Assembly (NCBI GenBank): GCA_023101885.1
Contig: JALPQD010000088.1
Span: forward strand, 4,499,501-4,563,500
Reading direction: 5' to 3'
Length of the DNA: 64,000 bases
From: Typhlomys cinereus
Taxonomy: Eukaryota > Chordata > Mammalia > Rodentia > Platacanthomyidae
Shown: positions 10,199 to 21,190 of the stretch, piece after piece
Layout of the letters: the number at the start of each line of letters is the position of its first letter
How positions within the stretch are numbered: the first letter of the stretch is position 1
Program-made: the position numbers and the translations under genes
The notes under the pieces: model-generated
Told to the model about the DNA's origin: nothing
Databases searched by the model: none
What the model saw: the letters and a program-made list of their open reading frames with translations, nothing else

Positions 10199-11700
10199 CT
10201 CAGGGAAATAGTCAAGATCACTTTGTCAGGCTCCCTGTTGAAAATTCCGTTACAATATGTACGCACCTTATGTGCCACAAGGAGGACAGCTTCAAGCCTG
10301 TTAGTTATTTTATGAAAGGTGGACCATGAGGGATGGACCCAAAATAGGGGTCCTTGTTTTTGCCAGATGAGGCCTAATGGGGCCTCCGTCGTAGAGAGGA
10401 CAATTCCCCATAAGAGTTCGGGTGTTTATCCTATGAATGTTTAAAGTGTCTAATGAGGCTGATATAAAATAAAGGGCCTTTGTAGCATCAAGGGGCAAAG
10501 TAATGTTTTTTGTGGGGGTGTTTGAAAGTCTTAATAGATTAAAGAGGGGTAGTAGATTCTTGGGGGAAAGAGATAGGAAGGGTTTAAGCCAATTGATTTG
10601 ACTGCATAGCTTTTGTAGTTCATTTAATGAGTATTCCTTTTTTATTAGTAACTGTGGGGACAAGGGCCTAATGTTTGAGGTAATTCTGTAACCTAGAAAT
10701 CCATAGGGAGGGACTAGTTGTACTTTATCATTAGCAACATAAAAGCCAATGTTGTTAAGATTCTGAAGAAGTTCTGAAAGAAGAGATTTTAACGTTTCTT
10801 GTGATTTATGGGCCAAGAGTAAATCATCCATATAATGTATAAGCAAGTATGGAGTCTTAATATATTGTGTCGCTATAGCAATGTAATGTTGACATATCAT
10901 TGGGCTGTTTTTCATTGAAATTTTCAATGAAATCTCTTTGCAGAGGTTTGATAATTAGGTTCCCATAAAGTGAAGGCAAAAAACTGCCTGTCATCCTCAT
11001 GTAAGGGAATTGAGAAAAAAAAAAAACAGTTTTGATATCTGTAATAGCTAGATAGTAATTGAAGGGAATGGAGGTGGGATGTGGAATACCAGTCTGGAGT
11101 GGGCCCATTTTTATCATGTGCTTATTGACCTGGTGTAGATCTTGTAATAGGCGTTATTTTCCTGACTTTTTTCTAACAAAGATAAGGGTGTTGTGAGGGC
11201 TTAAAGACGGTTCAATATGTCCCAGTCTTATTGATCCCACAAAGTCTAGCATTTGCTAAAGGCACCAAGATCCTTGGAGACAAGGGATTGACAGCCACAG
11301 TAGTGTTCCTATGCTTAAGGGGAACACAGGAAAGGGTTCAGGGAAATGCCACTGGGTCCTTGTACGTCATTGGAGAGGAGGACCCAGAGGAGAGTCTGGC
11401 ATACACATTAAAGGATTCTCCGGGGATTGGGGGGAGAGGCACTGGGGGATGGCAGGGAGGGGTGGGGGAGGGGAGGGGGAGTAAGGGGGTGGGGGAGAAG
11501 GAAACTGGTATACCTACTAAGTTTGTATGAGCAGAAATAATAATAAAAAATGTTTTAAAAAAGTCCCAGTCTTAATTGTCCTGTTACTAGTGACTTAAGA
11601 GCAGAAAGTTTTGGTTCTAATGTTGGCCACTGCTCCACCCATATGGGGCCCATGTGAGTCCATTCAAGTTTGATGGGCTCTGGTGCTCTTAGCACAGGAG
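10199..11700 (-). pseudogene. pol (RT): Retroviral reverse transcriptase relic
   Basis: The enzyme copies viral RNA to DNA. Reading leftward, the start has PIWVEQWP (about 11640), then a 344-bp gap (the L1 fragment at 11231-11562 plus its duplicated target), then SPHNTLIFVRKKSGK and RLLQDLHQVNKHM (about 11105-11210). TDIKTVFF is the palm motif A region. The catalytic YMDD box is intact at 10823-10834 within LLIHYMDDLLLAHKS. NELQKLCSQINWLKPFL marks the thumb/connection region, typical of beta-like elements. A stop follows KKSGK, and there are frame changes near 10920 and 11117. The 3' end is cut off by the SINE and L1 at 3152-10183. Confidence 0.9.
11231..11562 (+). mobile_element. 5'-truncated L1 3' end inserted in the RT gene
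   Basis: It matches about 9560-9885 of the full-length L1 at high identity, including the G-rich tract and AAGTTTGTATGAGC tail. It is flanked by a 12-bp duplication (GTCCCAGTCTTA at 11219-11230 and 11563-11574) and ends in an A-rich tail, so it is a separate 332-bp insertion. Confidence 0.93.
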
Positions 11701-11985
11701 CAGTGGCCCTTAGAATTGGGGTTGCTGTGTATTCTTTGCCAGGGAAATGTCATTCAATCTGCCAGATAAACCGATGGCATCTTTTTCTAAGATGTTGTTG
11801 TAAAAGGCTTGGTCATCTGTTGCTAAGCTGACACCCATGGCAGTCATCAAATCTCTGTCCTACATCATTTCTGTGATTATGGTTACATCAGCTCCCATAT
11901 CTAACATGCCTTTGATTGGTGTCCCATCCAGGGAGACTGTCATTTGAGGTACATGGTCATACACAGGAAGTATCCATTGGATACT
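11701..11985 (-). pseudogene. pro: Retroviral aspartic protease relic
   Basis: This protease cuts Gag and Pol precursors. The minus strand encodes GTPIKGMLDMGADVTII around 11870-11925, the flap-to-active-site pattern of retropepsins. The catalytic Asp codon is 11899-11901. The canonical D-T/S-G triad reads D-M-G, so the Thr is lost, and an in-frame TAG follows soon after (IITEMM, stop). It lies between the Gag zinc knuckle and the RT start, as expected. No separate dUTPase was recognised. Confidence 0.75.
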
Positions 11986-11999
11986 AGGTGATCCTCTTT

Positions 12000-13479
12000 T
12001 TAGCGGGGCTGAGGGTCGACCCTCCTTGAGTTTAAAGGAGCCTTTTTATAGCTGGACCTACAGTCTTTAGCCCAGTGTAAACCTTTCCCACATTTAGGGC
12101 AAGGGGTTTTCAGCTTAGTCATGAACTTGGGGCATGAGTTTTTAAAGTCTACAGCTCTCCACAGCCCCAATATAGGGGGGAGGGTCCTTTGTCTGTCTCT
12201 GAATGGCTAGAGCATTAACAGAAGTAGCCAAAACCTTACGGGATGGCAGAGGGATTGATATCTTTGGTAGCTACTATCCATTTATGAATATGTTAATTAC
12301 AGAAAGGAGTGACCGTGTTATAGGTAGGTGTATTTGCTCCTTCCCAGATCAGATCTTTAAGGCGTCTCTTGCCGGTCCATCCAGGGAGTGTCTATCCACT
12401 GCTTCATTCACACCTGTTAAAAAGTCAACAAATCTTTTATCAGGTTTTGGATAAGGTTGTGAAAAAAGGACTCTGGTTTCTGAGGCCAGCAAGCCTTTAG
12501 GCTTTGTAAGGCCATTTGTTTAACCTAGTCACAGTACATGGGGATTGCAATGGTAGACTGTGAAACAAGGTCATTATATTGATCTCTATCTGTAAGCATA
12601 TCTATTGTAATTATACATCATATTGTAGATTAGTATGGCCTTGGCTTTCAGCCATGTCATCATAGGCTGCTCTCCATTGTAGAAAGATCGAAAGAGAGAG
12701 AATGGCCTTGAAGAGAGAATACCAATCATAATGGGTTTGCAATTGAAGAGTCCATTGTAAAAAGACCTGTTCAAAATAAGGGGAGTTGATTCCGCCTTCC
12801 TTTGCAACTTTTCTAATTAGTGCCAGGTCCCCTAAGGGGGAGGAATCCATGGCCTCATTTGAAGGTTAGGTCCCACATTTACAGGGAAGGCATCCACAGG
12901 GTTATGAGCATGCCTGTAAGTGGGTTGCTCTAGAGCATCCCTGGGTGCCCCTGGCGCAACATGATTACTGGTGAAGGAGGATCTCAGTCCAAGTGGAGGG
13001 TCTTCCACAGAGTATATCTGGGAAAGGAAGCTAAGGTTCTGCCATGGGTATGCATGAGGGAGAGGTCGGCCCCAGCACAGACCTGTGAGCACTCTGTGGA
13101 GTCCTTGATTGAGGATGGGAGGGATCCAGAGGAAGAACAAAGGACTAATTTTGGGTTCTCTCCACAAGTTTCATTGTGGCAATTAATCACTTCCTTGATG
13201 GAGGATCCTTTAAGGCTTGCGATGATGCCAAGGAGGATGGGAAAAAAGGGGGCAGGAGGCATATGGCTATCCTGGACTTTCCTTTTATGGGCCAGGAAAA
13301 GCACTTCCATCCAGATCTGTGGGTCCCAGACATTTTCTGGGGAGATCCAAGGAGCTAAGGTTAAAGCTTCCTCCCAAAAATCTTCTAAGCCCTTTGGTTT
13401 CACTTTGATCCTACATAAGTCTAATAGTCTTAAGAGCAGTCGACTGGGGTGCCTTCTGATGGAATGGTAGGATACCCAT
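12000..13479 (-). pseudogene. gag: Retroviral Gag relic
   Basis: Gag is the structural polyprotein. A minus-strand ATG at 13477-13479 begins MGILPF, with a Gly at position 2 suited to myristoylation. A matrix-like stretch follows (GLEDFWEEALTLAPWISP, about 13340-13390). Capsid-like sequence (NPVDAFPV, then FLQWTLQLQTHYDW and FLQWRAAYDDM) lies at about 12650-12910. The nucleocapsid has one intact zinc knuckle, CPKCGKGLHWAKDC, at 12060-12101 (CX2CX4HX4C). A second knuckle just upstream is degenerate, with its first Cys replaced and a stop inside. Several frameshifts split the gene into ORFs of 70-140 codons. Confidence 0.82.
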
Positions 13480-14123
13480 TATGGAGAGAAAGGTTACCTA
13501 ATGGAGCAGAGATGACTAGGGGGTGAGCAGACAGGGCAAAAAAGCAGAAAGTGAAAAGCAACAACTAGAATCAAGATGAAAGTGAAAACAATTCCTAAAA
13601 GGGTAACCAACAATCAAGGGGAGACCTAGCACTACATATACACAGAGGTGTTTTGGATCCAAGCATTCTGTGCTTAGTGGGGGACTTCCAGAGTTCACTA
13701 CTCCCCTGGCCTGTATGCACATATGGTGTCTCCCGGTCAGGCTGATTCAATGTAATTGAGCCTGGGCTCTGAGTTCTGAGGGGGACCAATCTCTTATGTG
13801 AACTCAACGGGATGAGTCTAGGTTTAGAGGGGCTCATTAATCAGGAAATTAAACTAGCGATTGTGTTCCTAATCTTAAGAGAGGCTCACTGAAGGAGCAA
13901 TTGCATTACTAACCTTAAGTGGGGCTCTTTGATCGTCAGCAAATCAAAAGAGTGACTGCGTTCCTAACCTTCTGAGCACAAGGACAGACAAGCAGGAAGA
14001 GGGGAAGAGGAGGGGCCACCTGCTCACCTTCAGGCGCTGTAAGCACACAAAACACAAAACCAGAGGAAGGAGCCCAACACACCAAACTTACCAGAGAGGG
14101 TATCTTGTTTACACCAAAGGCGA
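13480..14123 (-). other. Provirus leader between primer-binding site and gag
   Basis: About 640 bp of 5' untranslated leader, where packaging signals of a retrovirus normally lie. It contains a loosely repeated element: GGGGCTC followed by TTAATCAG/GAAGGAGC/TGATCGTC, then CTAACCTTAAG-like sequence, about every 55-65 bp between 13825 and 13975. No ORF stands out. Confidence 0.55.
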
Positions 14124-14141
14124 CCCCACGTGTGGGCACCA
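14124..14141 (-). promoter_or_regulatory. Primer-binding site, tRNA-Lys(1,2)-like
   Basis: On the element strand, two bases after the 5' LTR, the sequence reads TGGTGCCCACACGTGGGG. It matches the Lys-1,2 site of betaretrovirus-like elements (TGGCGCCCAACGTGGGG) except for one T/C change and one extra base in the middle. Confidence 0.75.
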
Positions 14142-14143
14142 GA

Positions 14144-14561
14144 TGTTGCCGAATCCCTGCCAGGCCAGCAGGGGAAAGGAGGGGGAAATTTGGTGGGAAC
14201 CTCACAGCTCGAGGCAAGGGGGTGAGCAGCGCGGAGTCACCACAGACCTCGGGAGTCAGGCAAGGAGCAGGCTGAGGATGAGTTTCCTGAAGACTCTATT
14301 TAAGGAAGTGTTTGGGCTTATATAGGGTCAGGGGACCAATCAGGTGTGGCCATCTCTCTGCTCCAGGGGATAGCCACCAATCATTTATCTGTTTACTAGT
14401 GTCCATTGCAGAGGCAGGTTAGATGGCCACTTCCCATTGGTTGTTCATCCCTCCGCCTGCATGGCTCCTCTACTGGGACATGTTCAGGGCATGTCCTTAC
14501 CTGTTCAAGCTTATCCTGGATTCAAGCTGGGATAGGGCCTACCTGAATCGTTAATGGCACA
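14144..14561 (-). repeat. 5' LTR of the provirus
   Basis: It is the partner of 481-905, with TG...CA ends on the element strand. It keeps a TATA-box-like TATATAAG (14317-14324) about 175 bp before its internal edge, consistent with a U3 promoter. The primer-binding site lies immediately inside. Confidence 0.9.
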
Positions 14562-14566
14562 AATGC

Positions 14567-15840
14567 CTCCAAATGCACATTGTTACTCTCTCACTTATGA
14601 ATGGCTTGAATGTTTATGGTAATGTACTGACACATTAAAATTATTTTATTTCTGACTTGTTCTTAGAATCTGTTTTATCCTTTTGAAAATTAAAAAAAAT
14701 TTGTTGTGGGAAATAACTTCATATAGATACTAATATGGGATACTTGATTTATGCATCTCATGAAAATTGACACAAAAGAACATACTTTCATTGAATAATA
14801 TATATTGCTATGCTTAGAATAGCAGTGGTATCTTAAAAAATTGTGTTTGAACTCAGAAGTCAAATGAGTTATGATGACAAATTGGGGTTGTCTAGCAAAA
14901 CAGAATCAATAGGAAATGTACAGACATGTCAGGAGAGTTTCATTATGGTCATGGGCTCATGTCATTATAAAGGATGGGAAATCCTTTGATATTTTTGCAA
15001 GATTTACAACAATGAATGCAGTTCATTGATTCAGTATGAATTCAAAGGCCTGAGAACAGGGAGAGGAAGGGTGGTTAAGTATGTCTTGAAGACCAAAGGC
15101 ACAAAAGTCAGACCTAGATGTTTAAGAATAAAAGAAGATATAGTCCCAGTTAAGTGAAATAGAAGAAAGACAGGGAAATAAGTGAGGGGAGGGGAAGAAA
15201 GGAGAAAGAGAAAGAAAGGAGAAAGAGGAAGAAGAGAGAAGGATTGATGTAGAAAGAAACCAGAGAAACTTTCCTTTTTTCAATTTATATTGTACTCAGT
15301 TGAGACCTCAATGAATTGAATGATAGCCACCAAACTAAATGAAGGCAGATCTTTACTAAGTTTCTACTTCAATAATGATCTATTTGAGGAGGCACCCTCA
15401 CAGAAAAACATCATCATGTCTAACTGAGAATCCATTAATAGAGTTGAATCAATACATAAAATGACCTCCATAGGAGACACATTCATTTGACTTCTGACAA
15501 GATTTCCATACACTGTACCATCTTGGGAGGACTGTGAATAATTGTACTTTACAAGGACTGATATATTCAGGTGTTCTACTTGTATTTGCATTGTTACATG
15601 ACAGTCAATGAGTGAGTATATCAGTGTCCCAAATTAGAGTCTATAGGCCTGCCCCAAGATACAGTAGCCATTCTAATTCAGGCATGTTATTTCTGGACAT
15701 ATTTGCTGTTTTTCTCAGACATGGAAGATATCGAAGGATCAATATGGGTACTTTAGGATGTATATCAAATATAACTCAGTACATGGAGAAAATCGGAGAG
15801 AAGTGAATCTAGGTTGTGCATCCCAAAAATGTTAAAATCA
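14567..15840. other. Intergenic, unassigned
   Basis: Sequence between the provirus and the first OR gene. There is a short purine-rich GAAAGA/GGAGAAAG run at about 15180-15245. Small ORFs here have no recognisable motif. Nothing else seen. Confidence 0.5.
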
Positions 15841-15845
15841 AAATC

Positions 15846-16790
15846 CTAGAGATTACATTGACTCCAACATGTGAATGTTCTCTTGAGATTTAAGAATGCA
15901 CTCTTCACTTCCTTGTTCCTCAGGCTATAGACCAGAGGATTCAGCATGGGGATGACCATGGTGTAGAACACAGATGCAATTTTGTCAGTGTCCATGGAGT
16001 GACTAGAACTAGGCTGTAGGTACATGAAGATGACTGTCCCATAGAAGATGGAGACAGCAGTGAAGTGGGAGGCACAGGTAGAAACAGCTTTTCGATGTCC
16101 TGCAGCTGAGGACATCTTTAGGATGTTGGTAAATATGAATATGTAGGATATCCAGATAACTATGAGAGCAAAGAAGATGTTGAAGCTCACAACATACATA
16201 AGAACTAACTCATTTACATGTCTATCTGAACATGAGAGAACCATGACTGCCGGAATATCACAGAAAAAGTGATGGATTACATTGGACCTACAGTAGGAAA
16301 GACTGAATGCATCCCAGGTATAGATAGAAGCATTCAGAAAACCAATGACATAACAGCCTATGATCAGCCATGCAAACACACTGGTTGTCATGGTGGTGGC
16401 ATAGTGTAGGGGTTTACACACAGCTACATAGCGGTCATAGGCCATCGTGGCTAACAGATAATTTTCCACACTGGCAAAAGCAGCAAAGCAAAACATTTGT
16501 GCACCGCAATCATTATAAGACATAACTTTATCTCCTACAAGGAGTCCACTCATGACTGTGGGGGTTACAGCTGAAGAGTAACCAAAATCCACCAGAGACA
16601 GGTTACCAAGGAAAAAGTACATGGGAGTGTGGAGCCGAGAGTCCAGGAGAATCAGCAGTACCATCCCCAGGTTCCCCACCAGGGTGATGGTGTAGATGAG
16701 GAGGAAGATGATGAAGAGGGGAATCTGCAGGCCTGGGTCATTGGTGAGTCCCAGCAGGATAAACTGTGAAACTTCTGTCTTGTTTTCCAT
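15846..16790 (-). CDS. Or5b-like: Olfactory receptor, OR5B-like (copy A)
   Basis: Seven-transmembrane odorant receptor, 314 aa, in one exon, acting in the ciliary membrane of olfactory neurons through G-olf. Family marks: N-glycosylation site NKT at residue 3, GN at 39-40 (TM1), [21 protein letters not shown] (about 53-73), Cys95 and Cys177 for the loop disulfide, [15 protein letters not shown] (116-130, end of TM3), [13 protein letters not shown] (234-246, TM6) and [12 protein letters not shown] (281-292, TM7). The start is the ATG at 16788-16790, matching MEN- in the paralogues; the codon before it is TTG. Resemblance to OR5B2/OR5B12 is from memory of the family. The C-terminal tail after KSAF differs from the other copies and is about 7 residues longer. 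Frame intact. Confidence 0.95.
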   Translation of the reverse strand: MENKTEVSQFILLGLTNDPGLQIPLFIIFLLIYTITLVGNLGMVLLILLDSRLHTPMYFFLGNLSLVDFGYSSAVTPTVMSGLLVGDKVMSYNDCGAQMFCFAAFASVENYLLATMAYDRYVAVCKPLHYATTMTTSVFAWLIIGCYVIGFLNASIYTWDAFSLSYCRSNVIHHFFCDIPAVMVLSCSDRHVNELVLMYVVSFNIFFALIVIWISYIFIFTNILKMSSAAGHRKAVSTCASHFTAVSIFYGTVIFMYLQPSSSHSMDTDKIASVFYTMVIPMLNPLVYSLRNKEVKSAFLNLKRTFTCWSQCNL

Positions 16791-16817
16791 CAAGCTTATT
16801 GGTGGTCATGAGATGTT

Positions 16818-16850
16818 CTATAGCCATGAGAGCAAACGAAACAAATTGGC
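16818..16850 (-). promoter_or_regulatory. Predicted splice acceptor upstream of OR copy A
   Basis: On the gene strand a T-rich stretch ends in GGCTATAG followed by AACATC. The coding exon would start at 16817, 27 nt before the ATG. The same arrangement is seen at the other OR copies. No donor or upstream exon was identified. Confidence 0.55.
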
Positions 16851-18254
16851 AAATGCATTAAACTGAAAGTGGAAAGGATAAGTAATCCATATCCCATTGC
16901 TGAGCTATGACTTGATTTTTGACGTTCTTCATGGGCAAATTGAAGACCCAATTATAAACAGGGTTATGTAGTGTGTCAACTGAGGAATCCTAATGGATAT
17001 GTACAAAGTCTTAATTTTTATACATCTGAAAATCAAGATGTTTGTAATTTAATGATGTAATCAAGCTTGTTTATTTTGTGTCTTTTGCCAATTTGTTTGT
17101 GTGAATTCAGTAAAACTTGATGCCCTAAGTTGCTCAGCAGCTAAGCATTGCTGTAGACATGCTTTAAATATGCTTACTGTCTCTTCTCAATCACAGATGA
17201 ATTTAACTAGTTGTTATATTTCTGTTAATTATGAAACACAATAGTTTGAGTAATTTATCTTGTGACTAAAACGTTAATTGACATTATCTGTTTTGGACCC
17301 ATGCCAACATTTTAACTATTGCAAGTGGTTGTTAATTCTAAGAGTCTAAAGTAATTTTAAATTAAATTGAATCACTTATTGTTTCTCATCATTGACTTCT
17401 ATCCTCCTCAACATTAGGGTTTCACAATATGCTTAATAATTAAGTGACAACTTCATCCTTTTCTCTATGTATCTTTCTCTCATTGCAAGTAAAACAAACA
17501 AAAACCTAGGAGAGGGAAATGATCCTTCTTTCCATAACAAAGGCCTTTGAATTAATAAGTTGTCACTTACATTGTAATATCTTCCTTGATGCTTCAGACT
17601 TATCTACCATACCTGCACATGTTCAGTGTAGTTAAACCACACACTTTTTAATTTATTCAAATATTTAACTTTTAAATAATCAAAGGCACCTTTACTTTAT
17701 AGTAGTTTGGGTGGATAATTGGTTTTGCTGAAGTAAGTTCAACCTGTGGATATAATATTTAGTGAGTCATATGAGAGTAATAGGATATAAGCCACTGAAA
17801 AGAACCATTTACTATTTAGGAATCACCAACTGTGATTCTATTCAACTGAGAATCATCTATCCATCTACAAAATAAAAATAGTAATGAAACCTTCTTTGAA
17901 GTATTATTGTGAGAGCTCTACAGGATAATATATAAATAGCAATAACATGTTGGGTATGAAGTACGGCTTGATGAATATAGCTACCTTATTGCTAGACTGG
18001 ATCAACAGATATGTGGGTAGCTAGATCAAAGTGAATGGTGATATATATGTAGATTTTCAGTTGCACGGCACATTAAAGTCTTGAAGCTTCCCTCTATATT
18101 TTGTATTTTGTCTTACCCTCCATTCTAGGATTACTAAGCATTTCTGTGCTCTTCTGGATTTTTTTTGCCATTGCTCCTCCAAATTCATGTGCATTTTTTT
18201 TTTATTTTTTCTTCTATGAAATCCAAAATTTAGTTGGGAAAATAGTATTTTTCA

Positions 18255-18640
18255 TTAATTTTTTCTAATTTTACAAGGATATTGAGTATTCACCCTAGCT
18301 TTCCTCCCTCTCTCCTCCCATCCGCTCCCTTCCCTTCACTATTCCCTCCCACTCCCTCCCACCCTTCGGCTCACATGCTTCAATGGACCTCAGGATTCAC
18401 TCTGGCTTTTCTACTCCTGTGAGGGTTCAGGCTTCTGTAGTGTAACAAGTTACCTCTCTTCAGGCCACCCCACTGATATGTGTGTTTTCCTTCACTCATT
18501 CAGCTTTAGACCCAAAGGTTTCCACTGTGAGTTCCCATTCTATGGGTATAATAACAGCTGCCTACAGAGCAATTTAATGTACTACTGTCTTCCTACCTTT
18601 AGGTTTTTTGGCTGTACTTCCCTAATGATCAAAAAAATAT
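18255..18640 (-). mobile_element. L1 3' UTR fragment
   Basis: Read on the minus strand this ends with a sequence like the L1 tail (CTCAATATCCTTGTAAAATT...). It is preceded by a purine-rich tract (CT-rich on the plus strand, 18300-18365) and L1 3' UTR-like sequence. It is diverged and 5'-truncated. Confidence 0.7.
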
Positions 18641-20523
18641 ATTCTTAAAATTCATTTTCATCTTACTATTGTTGAATTTTCGCCACAGAGTAGGATGAAA
18701 AGTGTCTGATGATGAACTAACTGCCTTTAGCTCACAGAACTACTGGGTCTCAAGTTTCACATTTTTAAAAAAATTATCTGCATATTTTCTGATAACATTT
18801 TAAATTTCTTTTATTTTTTCCCAAAACACTTTGTAAAACTACTCATCCAAATCATAACAGTAGCCCCTATCTTTACCCTTAGTGTTTGGCAACTTTCATT
18901 GTAAGTCTGAAGATGTCTTAACTCTTAGCATTTTTTTTAATATTCTACAACCAATGTTAAGGAATTTGTATGTAAATCGTTGTATGTGCTTGTTCTTAAG
19001 GCAAGTACTGTTATTATTCTTATTTTGATAAAAAGTAAACCGAATATTTGAGAAGTTATATAAGAAAGGCTCCAGATTAAAAAAATAAAAGCCATGTTTA
19101 AAGAATAATCATGAGAGGATAGTGGTGGGGCTTTACTGCAGATAAGAGTTTCTGTAGGACCTTGCTCCAGTCTAACAAAGTTCTAATTCAGCCTTCTGGG
19201 TTTTGTTAATGTTTGAACTTCCCATGAAAGTCATTAATCAATCAAAAGATTCCCTGTCATATTATATCCATATATTTTGATAAATAAGCATGGTTTATCT
19301 TAAGAATCACTGAAGTCTTTCATGACATACAACTCAAAATTTATTCCTCAGTGTCATTTCAGCTTTCTTAGAAATACATTTGCAAACATCTAATTTTATG
19401 TTTGAATAACTCACAATGGATATAGCTAACCTATGCTGTTACAGGAAATTTGTTTCTCACCTAAGAGTGTATGGAATATAAAATTTTAACATTTAAAAAG
19501 AAGAAAAAATAAAAATGATAGAAATGTTTTATTTACCATTTCAATAAAATCAAAAGCACACATTATGTAGAATAATAATATGAAGTTATAAATTCAACTA
19601 TTGAATATTGCACAAATTCTAGTACAAGAATGCTCTTCTCTCTCAAAGTCAAAAGTTCAAGTTTCTCTAAAGCAAGAAAAAATGGATTAAAGAACATAAG
19701 CATGGACCAAGTCCCAAATCAACTTGATTTTTTTTTAATTCTTCACTCCTAAAAATATCACTTACCTCTTCCTTATTGGTAGAATAATCTTTATAGAACT
19801 CCTTTTCCCACAGAAGTCACAAATCATCTCTGTAAGTAAAAGCAGAGTTCTGCAAAGCAACTTGTAAAGAGATTGTCATATAAAAGTCAATCAAATGGCA
19901 AAGAATATGATCTAAGTACATTATATGAATATGCAAAAATTTCATAATGAAAACCACTGGTTAGAAAAAAATCAGTATGTGTTCATAGTACATAACTTTA
20001 CCAATGTGATTTTTATCTTTGTGATTTTCTCTAATCGTTACTAAAACCTCACAGCAAATACTCAGGTGAGAAGAAGGCCATTTTGCATTAATAATGATTA
20101 TCAGTTAAAGGAATAAATGACAACCAGTGAGTTCAAAAAATGGGATGTGGAGTGATATTAGGAATTCAGAGGCTAAAACAAGGTGACCTGGAGAAAGTTA
20201 AACACACTTGAGAATGCTGAAGATTTCCCCAGTGTGAATATTTGAAGTTTTTTATGTAGCTTTCCTGGGGAAGAAGCAATTACCATTGTACTGCCTTTAG
20301 GGACCAAGTGGATTATTCTACCATATGAATTATGCTTTCTAACTGATAAATGAAAACCATGAAAATTTTGTGCATGTCAATGAATAAGCACAGATGCTTT
20401 GTTATCAATATACATAATACAATGTTCAAATCAGGTTAAAAGTGTCCAAACTGCAAACATTTTCCTTACAGTACAAACTTAAAACTCTTTCTCCTAATCT
20501 TTCATATTTTTATTTCTTCATTT

Positions 20524-20826
20524 TAGTGTGCACATATGCGGGGTGTGCTGTGTAACTGTACAAGTGTACATGTATGTGCAGATGAGTGAAAGTGTATACA
20601 TTTTCATGGGAATGATAGAAGACAATCTTGATAATCATTCTTCAGGGGTCACTGACCTTGGTTTGGGAACTAGAGTCTGTCTCTTCATTTGCCTGGAGTT
20701 GGCCAAATACGCCATGTAATGGGATTGCAAATATGCCACCATGAGAGATGGGTTCTGGAGGATCAAACTCATGTCCTCATGCTTGGACAAGCACTTTACC
20801 CACTGAACTATCATCCAAGTTCTTTG
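20524..20826 (-). mobile_element. B4-like SINE, old
   Basis: On the minus strand the tRNA-like head lies at about 20730-20826 (rodent B2/B4 heads on this strand read AGC...ACTTTACCCACTGAACTATC). A GT-rich tail lies at the left end (20524-20580). A related copy occupies the equivalent place upstream of OR copy B (27965-28336). Confidence 0.6.
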
Positions 20827-21019
20827 TTTAGCTTTTACAAAAGTACAGAATATCACTCCTGTGTCTAGTTACTCAACTATGCTTCTTGCTGCTAACTATA
20901 AGCTAAAACACATTTTTAAACTCCCCAATTCAACATTTCTGTTCGCTCCAGCTTTGGATAACAATTAAATTTTCAATGGTTGTAAAAATCAGTTCTTCAG
21001 ATTCTTTATATAAAGGAGA

Positions 21020-21190
21020 ACATGGAGTAGCCTGGGTTGAATTTCTGTCACTCATATAAAGATGTAAGGAGAGAACCAGTTCCACGAAGCTGTCCTCTGA
21101 TCTCCACATACATGCTGAGAAATATGCATTCTACACCCACACCCACACCCAAACCCAGACCCACACACAAACAAACAAAGAAATAAATGA
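21020..21190 (+). mobile_element. B2/B3-like SINE 3' part
   Basis: AAGGAGAGAACCAGTTCCAC, CTGTCCTCTGATCTCCACA and a (CACACC)n-like tail ending in AAATAAATGA match the 3' half of B2-superfamily elements. Similar copies lie at 22265, 28640 and 34255. A second short relic of the same stretch is seen at 21475-21510. Confidence 0.55.

Larger units (their letters stand above)
476..14566 (-). mobile_element. Complete but dead env-less class II (beta-like) endogenous retrovirus
   Basis: The provirus reads right to left: 5' LTR (14144-14561), primer-binding site, gag, protease, reverse transcriptase, RNase H, integrase, polypurine tract, 3' LTR (481-905). The ends are flanked by the 5-bp direct repeat AATGC (476-480 and 14562-14566), which is the integration footprint. 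Three later insertions (3152-9888, 9904-10183, 11231-11562) account for about 7.4 kb, leaving an element of roughly 6.7 kb. The Lys-type primer site, the CCHC knuckle, the RT and integrase motifs and the matrix-like Gag start place it with betaretrovirus-like (ERVK/IAP/MusD-type) elements; this is by motif and not by phylogeny. The LTRs differ at about 13% of positions by eye, so the insertion is old. All genes carry stops or frameshifts. Confidence 0.9.

Noticed and set aside
10310..10927. 205-codon reverse transcriptase ORF as a functional gene
   Set aside because: It is a fragment of a split pol gene: the 5' part is in other frames and the 3' part is removed by the SINE and L1.
15846..16793. 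Start of OR copy A one codon upstream
   Set aside because: The codon at 16791-16793 is TTG on the gene strand, not ATG. The family start aligns with 16788-16790.
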